Source: Hyphomicrobiales bacterium (GTDB lineage: Bacteria; Pseudomonadota; Alphaproteobacteria; Rhizobiales; JALURZ01). Taken from it: a stretch of DNA of 8,757 nucleotides. The stretch is taken from assembly GCA_027058735.1 (NCBI GenBank), contig JALURZ010000081.1, forward strand, positions 25,391 to 34,147, written 5' to 3'. Position numbers and translations under genes: made by a program. This document shows positions 1 to 5,775 of this stretch, in pieces; position 1 is the first letter of the stretch; each line of letters opens with the position of its first letter. The notes below the pieces were generated by a model that was given only the letters and a program-made list of their open reading frames with translations, did no database searches and was not told where the DNA came from.

Positions 1-2
1 AA

Positions 3-941
3 AAGTTTCGCGTAACAACCAAGATACTGGCGGGCGACAGGGCCGTCCTGCCAGTACTTCCCGTGCTGATCGTTTTTATCGCCAGTGTGGGATCGGTCGT
101 TTACGCCACCATGCTCTACGTGCTGGACCTGCCGGCGGGGTTGCCGTTGTGGCTCACCGTGTTCGTCGGTTCCCTGGCGCTGCTCAATGCAGCGATCGCC
201 GCGGCCGTCATCGCCAATGTGATCCGCGTGTCAAAGCTCAAGGACGAAGAGTATCGTCACACAATACCCCTCGTGCTGAGGGCCCGGAACAAAGGCGCCC
301 CGGCGCTGGGCCAGGTCGAGGAATTGTCGGCCGCCGAAGTCGTCTTCACGGCGCCCGGTCTTGTGCATGCGCATGCCGGCAGCAGCCTTGAGATTGAAAT
401 GTTCCTGCCCGGTTTCACCGAAACGGTCGGTGCGCGTATTGAAGACGCGAAACCCGCTCTCGACGGCAGCGCCGGGCGGGTGGTGGCACGCTTCATGTGG
501 AACAATATCCAGGCACGCGACAGGCTCGACCAGTGTCTCCACGCGGGGCGCTGGTTCCGCCCGATCTACGGCTATCATGAAGCCTGCCGCACGCCCTATG
601 ATGCATTCCGCGATCTGCTGGACACCGGTTCGCTGCGCGGTCCGGAACGGCCGCGCTGGCGCCCGGCCGTCTACAGGCGCGGAACCTCAGGGCGGCTCAG
701 GCTGTGTTACCTGACTGACAATATCAATGGCCGAAACGGCGGCCACGGCATCATCGTGTTCGAGAAACTGCCGCCTGGTTCCCCGATTTCGGTTTGCGAA
801 CCGGACCCGTCAATACCGGCATGCCGGCAATACAGAATCGGCGAAAGGCATCCCGATGCGATGCAGGACCACAATGCACTGGATTGTGTCGGCGGTCGGG
901 TTTTCGGCATCAGCCGGCAACCGTGCGTCGCGCGGCGCTAG
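3..941 (+). CDS. Cellulose-synthase-like GT2 protein, C-terminal part with degenerate PilZ-like domain (5' partial)
   Basis: The frame is open to the window edge, so this is the C-terminal end of a longer gene; the GTG at 63 is only an internal codon. The first residues KFRVTTK (from position 3) match the KFxVTxK segment that follows the catalytic domain of BcsA-type cellulose synthases. Two membrane segments follow (about 51-125 and 147-220). A beta-rich region then lies where BcsA carries its PilZ domain, and a W-containing stretch (about 532-620) resembles the BcsA segment after the barrel. The PilZ signatures are poor: the RxxxR position reads DEEYR and the D/NxSxxG position reads ELSAAE, so c-di-GMP binding by the canonical route is doubtful. 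The last 80 residues form a tail with five cysteines that I cannot match. By family knowledge the enzyme would polymerise a beta-glucan from UDP-glucose across the inner membrane. The bcsS downstream supports the assignment. Other beta-glucan synthases (curdlan or mixed-linkage type) remain possible. Confidence 0.6.
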   Translation, partial: KFRVTTKILAGDRAVLPVLPVLIVFIASVGSVVYATMLYVLDLPAGLPLWLTVFVGSLALLNAAIAAAVIANVIRVSKLKDEEYRHTIPLVLRARNKGAPALGQVEELSAAEVVFTAPGLVHAHAGSSLEIEMFLPGFTETVGARIEDAKPALDGSAGRVVARFMWNNIQARDRLDQCLHAGRWFRPIYGYHEACRTPYDAFRDLLDTGSLRGPERPRWRPAVYRRGTSGRLRLCYLTDNINGRNGGHGIIVFEKLPPGSPISVCEPDPSIPACRQYRIGERHPDAMQDHNALDCVGGRVFGISRQPCVARR

Positions 942-989
942 GCGGGCACATGTCAAAATTGCATTTCTTCGCCGGCGGCGGAAAAAATC

Positions 990-1028
990 GTTGCCAATTT
1001 GCAACAACCGGCAAAAAATCCCGGTTGC
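990..1028. repeat. Two inverted repeats sharing a segment, upstream of bcsS
   Basis: GTTGC (990-994) and GCAAC (1001-1005) form one inverted repeat with a 6-base loop. CAACCGG (1005-1011) and CCGGTTG (1021-1027) form a second with a 9-base A-rich loop. The GCAAC arm at 1001-1005 can also pair with GTTGC at 1024-1028, so alternative pairings are possible. No T-run follows, so it does not look like a plain terminator. Its place about 100 bases before the bcsS start fits an operator or a leader element. Function is inferred only from position and symmetry. The rest of the 942-1129 gap shows no gene and no promoter I would defend. Confidence 0.4.
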
Positions 1029-1129
1029 GCGGCAGCTCCAATATCGACTCTATCCATTTGCTCACTTAACCTGGAGCATCAGTGAGTCGCGCCGGGCCGA
1101 CCGGGGCCATGCAGCACCGGGGAGAGACG

Positions 1130-1891
1130 ATGAACAGGATGATCAAACAGACACTGGCGATGGGATTTGCCGGCGCAATGTTCGCCATGCCCGCTCTCAC
1201 CGTCGCACATGAAGCGATGGAGGCGCCAACTGCGAGAAAGGCCGACCGCGCGGACAGCACGGCTGTTTTCTGGGGCTTCAACGGCAAGGAAGATGCCTAC
1301 TTCTTTTATGGCGGCGCCGTTCATGCCCTGGATGGCGATCTGTCGACGGAAGGATTCCTGGTGCGTGGATTTGTCGGTCTTGGCGGCTACGAATACAAGA
1401 ATCCGGGCGTTGCCGGCGGCAGGGTCGATGCGGATCTGGTGGCGCTGGATGCCAGCATCGGCTATCAGGTCTTCATCGACTATTTGCGGCTGTCGGGCTA
1501 TATCGGCATTGCCTATGAGGACAATGACCTTTCTCCCAACGACCCGGGCAATTCAACGCGAAACGGCGAAGTCGGCGTCAAGCTGCAAGGTGAAGTCGCG
1601 AGCGTCGGGCTCGCGCCGTGGTCCTGGGCGGCGATGGCGTCCTATGGTTCGGCGAATAATTCCTACTGGGCGCGGCTGCGCATCGGCCACAACTTCGACC
1701 AGTTCACAATCGGCCCCGAGGGCCTGCTTATGGGCAATGATGAATATGACGGCCAGCGTATCGGCGCGTTCGTCACGCTTCCCCGGATCGGGGTCTTCAG
1801 CCTCTCGCTTTCCGGTGGCTATGCCGATGTCGACGGCACCCAGGGCGACAGCAGCGCCTATGGCGCGATCGACATGTCGACCAGCTTCTAG
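1130..1891 (+). CDS. bcsS: Cellulose biosynthesis protein BcsS (outer-membrane beta-barrel)
   Basis: A 253-residue protein. The ATG at 1130 is chosen over the GTG at 1082 because GGAGAG lies at 1121-1126 and the ATG begins a clean signal peptide: MNRMIK, a hydrophobic core to about residue 24, and likely cleavage after TVA (residue 26). The mature part alternates short aromatic/hydrophobic strands with Gly/Asp turns and ends in Phe, as outer-membrane barrels do. The pattern WGFNGKEDAYFFYGG (48-62), GFLVRGFVGLGGYEY (75-89), IGYQ (110-113), IGPEGLLMGNDEYDGQRIG (194-212) and the final SGGYADVDG stretch match the BcsS family as I know it. BcsS occurs in alphaproteobacterial cellulose loci; its exact role is not established, and a part in polymer export or surface anchoring is inferred. 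It follows the synthase-like gene by 188 bases on the same strand. A generic OmpW-like porin is less likely. Confidence 0.8.
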   Translation: MNRMIKQTLAMGFAGAMFAMPALTVAHEAMEAPTARKADRADSTAVFWGFNGKEDAYFFYGGAVHALDGDLSTEGFLVRGFVGLGGYEYKNPGVAGGRVDADLVALDASIGYQVFIDYLRLSGYIGIAYEDNDLSPNDPGNSTRNGEVGVKLQGEVASVGLAPWSWAAMASYGSANNSYWARLRIGHNFDQFTIGPEGLLMGNDEYDGQRIGAFVTLPRIGVFSLSLSGGYADVDGTQGDSSAYGAIDMSTSF

Positions 1892-1930
1892 AGCGTATCT
1901 TTGTTGTACGGAACCATTTGACGGGCCGCG

Positions 1931-1953
1931 CTGAGGCGGCGCTCCCTCCTCAG
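1931..1953 (+). terminator. Weak hairpin after bcsS
   Basis: CTGAGG (1931-1936) pairs with CCTCAG (1948-1953) around an 11-base loop, 40 bases after the bcsS stop. It is followed by GTCTGCTTG, with no proper T-tract. It is a possible weak terminator and could be chance. Confidence 0.2.
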
Positions 1954-1989
1954 GTCTGCTTGACGCATTGCCGGTGCGATCCCCGGGGT

Positions 1990-2016
1990 CCGCCGGCTTG
2001 CCCCTGCGGCCGGCGG
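1990..2016. repeat. GC-rich 8-bp inverted repeat in the bcsS-BCCT gap
   Basis: CCGCCGGC (1990-1997) and GCCGGCGG (2009-2016) are perfect inverted arms around 11 bases. No T-run follows. It could stall transcription after bcsS or be a protein site. The 315-base gap 1892-2206 otherwise holds no gene I can support; the small minus-strand frame across 2039-2281 runs into the transporter gene and has no family features. Confidence 0.25.
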
Positions 2017-2115
2017 TTCGCGCCCTGCGCGGCGGCTCTCAATAGCGCTCAAAACCCGTTGTCGCAAACGGCCCGATAGTGTCGCTGGTCACCGCGAACC
2101 CGGCCCTGACGCGAC

Positions 2116-2121
2116 TATAGT
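2116..2121 (+). promoter_or_regulatory. Candidate -10 element (TATAGT) for the BCCT transporter
   Basis: TATAGT is the best -10-like hexamer in the gap before the transporter. It would give a leader of about 80 bases. I see no convincing -35 at 16-18 bases upstream, so the call rests on one hexamer. The same hexamer sits before uvrB. Confidence 0.2.
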
Positions 2122-2189
2122 CTGACAATACGGGCAGGTTGCGCGGACACGGATACTTGCCGGCACGCCCCTGTTCCGGGTGAACAAAT

Positions 2190-2196
2190 GGAGGGG
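2190..2196 (+). promoter_or_regulatory. Strong Shine-Dalgarno fixing the BCCT start
   Basis: GGAGGGG lies 10 bases before the ATG at 2207. It rules out the GTG at 2180, which would put this site inside the coding sequence and add nine residues (NKWRGWRK after the start) not expected in the family. Confidence 0.7.
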
Positions 2197-2206
2197 ATGG
2201 CGAAAA

Positions 2207-3802
2207 ATGGCTAAATCGGCAGAAACGACCGACTATAAGATCGGTCAGGACAACATCACGCCGTTCGGGCTCGATATTCACAATCCGGTCTTTTTGGTAT
2301 CAGGGCTTTCAATTGTCGCGTTCGTTTTGATCACCTTGATGTTTCAGGAAGGCGCCACCGCATTCTTCGGCTGGCTGCGGCCATTCCTGACATCCACGTT
2401 CGACTGGTTCTTCCTCAGTTCGGCAAACATTTTCGTGCTGTTCTGCCTGTTTCTGCTGGTCTCGCCCTTTGGCAGGATCCGCCTCGGCGGGGCCGACGCG
2501 AAGCCCGACTACAGCTATCTGGGCTGGTTCGCGATGCTGTTTGCCGCAGGCATGGGCATCGGCCTGATGTTCTTTGGCGTGTCGGAGCCGATGTCCCATT
2601 TCGCGTCCTCCATGGGGGGCACGACGGTCGAAAACGGCGTCCGAACCGACTGGGCGCCGCTTGGCGCCGCTGCCGGAGACGCCGCCGCCGCGCGCGACCT
2701 GGGCATGGCCGCCACCATTTTCCATTGGGCGCTGCACCCCTGGGCGATCTATGCGGTGGTGGCCCTCGCACTGGCGTTCTTCACCTTCAACCGCGGTCTG
2801 CCCCTGACCCTGCGTTCGGCGTTCTATCCGTTGTTCGGCGAACGGGTCTGGGGCTGGGTCGGCCATGTCATCGACACGCTGGCGGTGTTCGCGACGCTGT
2901 TCGGCATCGCAACCTCGCTCGGGTTCGGCACCGAGCAGGCGCTGGCCGGCCTCAGCTTCCTGTTCGGCTGGGGCACCGGGCCCGTGGCCAAGGTGCTGCT
3001 GATCACGATAATCACCGCCATAGCCCTGATCTCGGTCCTGCGCGGCCTCGATGGCGGCGTGAAGGTGCTGTCGGAAATCAACATCGTGCTCGCCGGACTG
3101 CTGCTGCTGTTCGTGCTGGCGGTCGGGCCGAGCGCGGCGATCTTCGAATCCATCTTCTTCGGCGGCATCGCCTATGTGAAAAACATATTGCCGCTGTCAA
3201 ACCCGTTCGGGCGCGAGGACGCCAACTTCTCGCAGGGCTGGACGGCGTTTTACTGGGCCTGGTGGATTTCCTGGTCGCCCTTTGTCGGCATGTTCATTGC
3301 CCGGGTTTCGCGCGGGCGCACGATCCGCGAGTTCGTGTTCTGCGTGATCGTCATTCCGACACTGGTTTCCGTCGTCTGGATGGGTGCGTTCGGCGGCACC
3401 GCGATTGCCCAGGTGATGGCGGATGCGGCCGCGCCGGTGAAGGGCGCCGCGCTGGAACTGAAGCTGTTCGAGATGCTCAAGCCCCTGCCGCTGGCGACGA
3501 TCACATCGTTCCTCGGCATCGTTCTGGTGCTGGTGTTCTTTATCACGTCTTCCGACTCGGCCTCGCTGGTGATCGACACCATCACGGCCGGCGGCAAGAC
3601 CGACGCGCCGGTCGCCCAGCGGGTGTTCTGGTGCTCATTCGAAGGCATCGTCGCAGCCGCCCTGTTGCTGGTTGGCGGAACGCAGGCGCTCAATGCGCTG
3701 CAGGCCATGGCGGTCTCGACGGGCTTTCCGTTCACCATTGTCCTTCTGGCCATGTGCGTCAGCCTGTATATCGGCCTGCGCCAGGAACTCAGGAAAGGCT
3801 GA
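2207..3802 (+). CDS. BCCT-family secondary transporter for betaine-type compatible solutes
   Basis: A 531-residue inner-membrane protein with about 12 membrane segments, from residue 29 to residue 523. The BCCT signature GWTAFYWAWWISW is at 344-356. GMGIGLMFFGVSEP (115-128) is the glycine-rich unwound stretch of the substrate and Na+ site. W174, W179 and Y182 in FHWALHPWAIY, with W353, have the same spacing as the BetP aromatic box (W189, W194, Y197, W374), so the ligand is probably a quaternary or N-methylated amine such as glycine betaine. TSSDS (447-451) matches the BetP Na2-site T-S pair, which suggests Na+ symport. Unlike BetP, both tails are short: only about eight residues follow the last helix, so the long C-terminal osmosensing tail is absent. 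It appears monocistronic, with its own Shine-Dalgarno and a hairpin after it. Family assignment is firm; the exact substrate (betaine, choline, ectoine, DMSP) is not. Confidence 0.95.
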   Translation: MAKSAETTDYKIGQDNITPFGLDIHNPVFLVSGLSIVAFVLITLMFQEGATAFFGWLRPFLTSTFDWFFLSSANIFVLFCLFLLVSPFGRIRLGGADAKPDYSYLGWFAMLFAAGMGIGLMFFGVSEPMSHFASSMGGTTVENGVRTDWAPLGAAAGDAAAARDLGMAATIFHWALHPWAIYAVVALALAFFTFNRGLPLTLRSAFYPLFGERVWGWVGHVIDTLAVFATLFGIATSLGFGTEQALAGLSFLFGWGTGPVAKVLLITIITAIALISVLRGLDGGVKVLSEINIVLAGLLLLFVLAVGPSAAIFESIFFGGIAYVKNILPLSNPFGREDANFSQGWTAFYWAWWISWSPFVGMFIARVSRGRTIREFVFCVIVIPTLVSVVWMGAFGGTAIAQVMADAAAPVKGAALELKLFEMLKPLPLATITSFLGIVLVLVFFITSSDSASLVIDTITAGGKTDAPVAQRVFWCSFEGIVAAALLLVGGTQALNALQAMAVSTGFPFTIVLLAMCVSLYIGLRQELRKG

Positions 3803-3811
3803 AGCCGGCAA

Positions 3812-3834
3812 CGGCGGCAAGGAAAAAACCGCCG
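3812..3834 (+). repeat. Small hairpin just after the BCCT stop
   Basis: CGGCGG (3812-3817) and CCGCCG (3829-3834) pair around an 11-base A-rich loop, starting ten bases after the stop. It may help protect the mRNA 3' end together with the stronger hairpin downstream. Six base pairs of GC in GC-rich DNA could be chance. Confidence 0.25.
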
Positions 3835-3850
3835 CTGTTCGCAAAACCGA

Positions 3851-3873
3851 CCCCCGGGCCGCTTGCCCGGGGG
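3851..3873 (+). terminator. Strong GC hairpin, likely terminator of the BCCT gene
   Basis: CCCCCGGGC (3851-3859) and GCCCGGGGG (3865-3873) form a perfect 9-bp stem with a 5-base loop, 48 bases after the BCCT stop. The following bases are GATGTCTTTG, so the U-tract is weak. The stem strength and its place between two same-strand genes favour termination or a 3'-end barrier over an operator. Confidence 0.5.
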
Positions 3874-3977
3874 GATGTCTTTGCGGCCCGAAGCCCGTTT
3901 AACCTGTTACCCGCCCGGCCCGCGCATTGGCTCGCCAGCAGCCGAGATTGCCGGTAAACTGGGGCCGGGAGAATGCC

Positions 3978-4958
3978 ATGACCGCAAAATCCGATCGGTT
4001 TGAACCCAAGCGCGAGCAAATGGCCCTGTGGCCGGATATTTCCGGCAATGCCATCAATGGCCTTGGCGAGCGCGCGGTGCGCCGTGCATCGCCCATCTAC
4101 TGGCATGATCCCGACACTCTGGCCCATGGCGCGCTGCAAAAATGGTTTTACACCCAGAACCCCGATGATCCCCATATCGCGAAAGCCCGCAAAGCGCGGC
4201 AGAAATATCTCGACGCCGAGGTGCCCCCCGTAACCGGCGCGCCGGTCCGGCGCAGCGCCGCTGAGTGGACTTCCGCGCTTCTGGCCCACGCCGCCGGGCT
4301 CGATCTTGATCTTGTCGGCATCGCCAGGGTCGATCCCGACTGGGTGTTCGAGGGCCATACGGTGACCCAGCAATATGCGGTGATGATCGGCATCGCCCAT
4401 GACTACGCGGAGATACGCCATGTACCGAACGGGCGCGGCGGCGCCGAGGTCGTGCGCCAATATGCGCGCGGTGCCAGGGTCGCCAAGGAGCTTGCCGGCT
4501 GGTTCCGGCTCCAGGGCCACGATGCCACGCCCCATGGCGGGCCGATGGCCGGGCCGATGCTGCTGATCCCCGCCGCGCTGGCCTGCGGGTTCGGCGAACT
4601 GGGCAAACACGGTTCCATCATCAACGCGCAGTTCGGCTCATCGTTCCGGCTGGCCTGCGTTTTCACCGACGTGCCGCTCGTTCCAACCCGGGCGGCCAGA
4701 ATCGGGGTCGATGATTTCTGCAAGAACTGCCAGGTCTGCTCAAGGGCGTGTCCGCCGGACGCAATCCTGCCGGAAAAAAGCTGGGTGCGCGGACGGCGCC
4801 GCTGGTATGTGGATTTCGACAGGTGCCTGCCTTATTTCAACGAGAATTTCGGCTGCGGCATCTGTATTGCGGTCTGCCCGTTCAGCCGGCCGGGCATCGG
4901 TCCGGGGCTGGTCGCCAAGCTGGCCAGACGGCGCGCCCGGCCCGACCGGAAGGCATAG
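3978..4958 (+). CDS. RdhA/QueG-superfamily protein with two [4Fe-4S] clusters (reductive-dehalogenase-like)
   Basis: A 326-residue protein. The ATG at 3978 is preferred over the TTG at 3927 because GGGAG lies at 3967-3971. Residues about 193-234 contain FGELGKHGSI, FGSSFRL and FTDVPL, which match the corrinoid-binding core of reductive dehalogenases (GLGELGRNG, then TDLPL) better than QueG. The C-terminus has eight Cys: CKNCQVCSRACP (248-259) and C283 plus CGICIAVCP (293-301), the crossed pattern of two [4Fe-4S] clusters. There is no Tat signal, no membrane anchor, no fused reductase domain and no QueG-type C-terminal repeats, so it is probably cytoplasmic and needs an external electron donor. 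A cobalamin-dependent reductive reaction is inferred from the family; the substrate is unknown. No anchor gene (rdhB), ferredoxin or regulator is adjacent, and hairpins on both sides suggest it is transcribed alone. A ferredoxin-like electron carrier role cannot be excluded. Confidence 0.75.
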   Translation: MTAKSDRFEPKREQMALWPDISGNAINGLGERAVRRASPIYWHDPDTLAHGALQKWFYTQNPDDPHIAKARKARQKYLDAEVPPVTGAPVRRSAAEWTSALLAHAAGLDLDLVGIARVDPDWVFEGHTVTQQYAVMIGIAHDYAEIRHVPNGRGGAEVVRQYARGARVAKELAGWFRLQGHDATPHGGPMAGPMLLIPAALACGFGELGKHGSIINAQFGSSFRLACVFTDVPLVPTRAARIGVDDFCKNCQVCSRACPPDAILPEKSWVRGRRRWYVDFDRCLPYFNENFGCGICIAVCPFSRPGIGPGLVAKLARRRARPDRKA

Positions 4959-5015
4959 GGCCTGCGCGGAACGCGGCGGCACCTGAAAGAGCGGGGATTT
5001 GACCAGACCGCCCCT

Positions 5016-5043
5016 CGCCCCCGTCCTCGGGGCGCCGTTTTTT
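5016..5043 (+). terminator. Rho-independent terminator of the Fe-S gene
   Basis: CGCCCC (5016-5021) pairs with GGGGCG (5029-5034) around a 7-base loop. T6 (5038-5043) follows three bases later. The last T of the run is also the first base of the complementary strand's stop codon for the convergent toxin gene, so the two units abut. The stem also exists on the minus strand but lacks a U-tract there. Confidence 0.7.
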
Positions 5044-5402
5044 CACGCACTGGCCCGGTGGAAAGCGCCCTCCAGCACTTCGCCGCGGCGCGCCTTGACG
5101 GCCTCGCGGTCGCACACGCCCAGCACACCGATCTTGCGCCAGATCAGGGCGTTTTCCAGCGTGAAGATCTTCCAGCGCACAACCGAGGGCGCGGGCAGCC
5201 CGGCCGCCGCGAGATCCGTCAGGCGCACGTCATAGGCCTTGGGATTGTTGGCCGCGGTGGTGATCATGGCCAGAACCGACTGCCCGCCCGCCTCGTTGAA
5301 CGGGCGCGCAGACAGCACCAGAACCGGGCGCGGCGCGGCAAACGCCGGATCGGCCAGCGGAAAAGGCACAACCGCGACATCCCACACGTCACAGATCATC
5401 AT
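5043..5402 (-). CDS. PemK/MazF-family toxin (endoribonuclease)
   Basis: A 119-residue protein starting MMICDVWDV; the second ATG (5397-5399) is an equally possible start. CDVWDVAVVPFPLAD (4-18) matches the GDVWxVxFPFxD opening of the family. RPVLVLS (25-31) and the ITTAANN stretch (47-53) hold the Arg and Thr positions used in RNA cleavage by MazF-type toxins. Further on, LPAPSVVRWKIFTL (69-82) and IGVLG (91-95) match the SvvR-ki-tl and iG-l pattern of PemK proteins. By family knowledge it cuts mRNA at short sequences. The start lies inside the antitoxin gene with a 14-base overlap and no clear Shine-Dalgarno, so translation is probably coupled to the antitoxin. The 126-residue version from an upstream ATG at 5423 would only lengthen the overlap. 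No key residue appears lost, so the toxin looks intact. Confidence 0.85.
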   Translation of the reverse strand: MMICDVWDVAVVPFPLADPAFAAPRPVLVLSARPFNEAGGQSVLAMITTAANNPKAYDVRLTDLAAAGLPAPSVVRWKIFTLENALIWRKIGVLGVCDREAVKARRGEVLEGAFHRASA

Positions 5403-5619
5403 AGGCCGCCGCATCGTCCGCATTCGCCCACTCAGACAGGGTCAGTTGCAGGGCTTCGAGATGAGAGACATCGAGCGATGTCGCCTTGCGCAAAACCGCA
5501 TAGCCTTCGTGAATTTCGTAAGACAGCGTGTCGCCGGGCGCCAGCCCTAGGGTCTCGCGCACCGGCTTGGGAAGCGTGACCTGTGATTTGGTCGACAATT
5601 GTGAAAACACCGAACCCAT
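5389..5619 (-). CDS. AbrB/MazE-like antitoxin of the PemK-type toxin
   Basis: A 76-residue protein. Residues 8-46 form a swapped-hairpin AbrB/SpoVT DNA-binding domain: LSTKSQVTLPKPVRETLGL, then PGDTLSYEI and AVLRKA. The acidic tail SEWANADDAAAYDDL (62-76) is the usual kind of toxin-binding segment. The ATG at 5617-5619 is preferred because the protein then begins just before the domain and AGGGG sits 11 bases upstream (complement of 5631-5635). The frame stays open much further upstream, but that part is antisense to uvrB and has no family features. Such antitoxins neutralise the toxin and repress their own operon, here presumably through a site in 5620-5700. It precedes and overlaps the toxin, the standard order. 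It resembles PrlF/MazE-type members; the exact subfamily is uncertain. Confidence 0.85.
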   Translation of the reverse strand: MGSVFSQLSTKSQVTLPKPVRETLGLAPGDTLSYEIHEGYAVLRKATSLDVSHLEALQLTLSEWANADDAAAYDDL

Positions 5620-5680
5620 GGCGCAACCGACCCCTGACCCGTACATGCAAATCCGCACCCCGCCAGCCGCGATCCTCGCG

Positions 5681-5693
5681 CGCCCATTGGGCG
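5681..5693. promoter_or_regulatory. Candidate operator palindrome upstream of the TA module
   Basis: CGCCCA (5681-5686) and TGGGCG (5688-5693) are mirror arms around one base, about 62 bases upstream of the antitoxin start. AbrB/MazE antitoxins usually bind short palindromes near their promoter. No second copy is seen, so the assignment is weak. Confidence 0.25.
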
Positions 5694-5724
5694 GTTTTGT
5701 GGCGGGGGGACGAAATCGGCGGGC

Positions 5725-5739
5725 GAACGCATGTAGAAC
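5725..5739. promoter_or_regulatory. LexA (SOS) box, GAAC-N7-GAAC
   Basis: GAAC (5725-5728), seven bases, then GAAC (5736-5739) is exactly the alphaproteobacterial LexA site (GTTC-N7-GTTC on the other strand). It lies 36 bases upstream of the uvrB start and just before the likely -10, in a position to block RNA polymerase. That uvrB, a repair gene, is the neighbour makes chance unlikely. LexA repression of uvrB relieved by DNA damage is inferred. Confidence 0.8.
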
Positions 5740-5762
5740 ATTCCAATTTGCGCCAGCTTGCT

Positions 5763-5768
5763 TATAGT
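5763..5768 (+). promoter_or_regulatory. uvrB -10 element, probably giving a leaderless mRNA
   Basis: TATAGT ends seven bases before the ATG at 5776, so a normal start site would fall at about 5774-5776. There is no Shine-Dalgarno between it and the ATG. The -35 is weak (TTCCAA at 5741-5746, 16-base spacing). The LexA box overlaps the region just upstream. Confidence 0.5.
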
Positions 5769-5775
5769 GTCGCCC

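Noticed and set aside
727..1212. 161-codon frame bridging the synthase-like gene and bcsS
   Set aside because: It has low-complexity Arg-rich sequence and overlaps the tail of one gene and the signal peptide of the next. No start signal or motif was found.
2725..3957. 410-codon plus-strand frame overlapping the BCCT gene
   Set aside because: It is a shifted-frame shadow rich in Arg, His and Gly with no membrane or domain pattern, while the transporter frame is fully conserved.
3978..4958. Identification as QueG (epoxyqueuosine reductase)
   Set aside because: The two-cluster Cys pattern is shared, but the core motifs FGELGKHG and TDVPL, the second-cluster spacing and the lack of C-terminal repeats fit the RdhA side of the superfamily better.
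5058..5579. 173-codon plus-strand frame opposite the toxin-antitoxin pair
   Set aside because: It is antisense to two recognisable proteins and has no features of its own.
5642..5735. TACATGC (5642-5648) and GCATGTA (5729-5735) as a long-range inverted repeat
   Set aside because: Seven bases over this distance can arise by chance, the flanks do not extend it, and the second copy is mostly the spacer of the LexA box.
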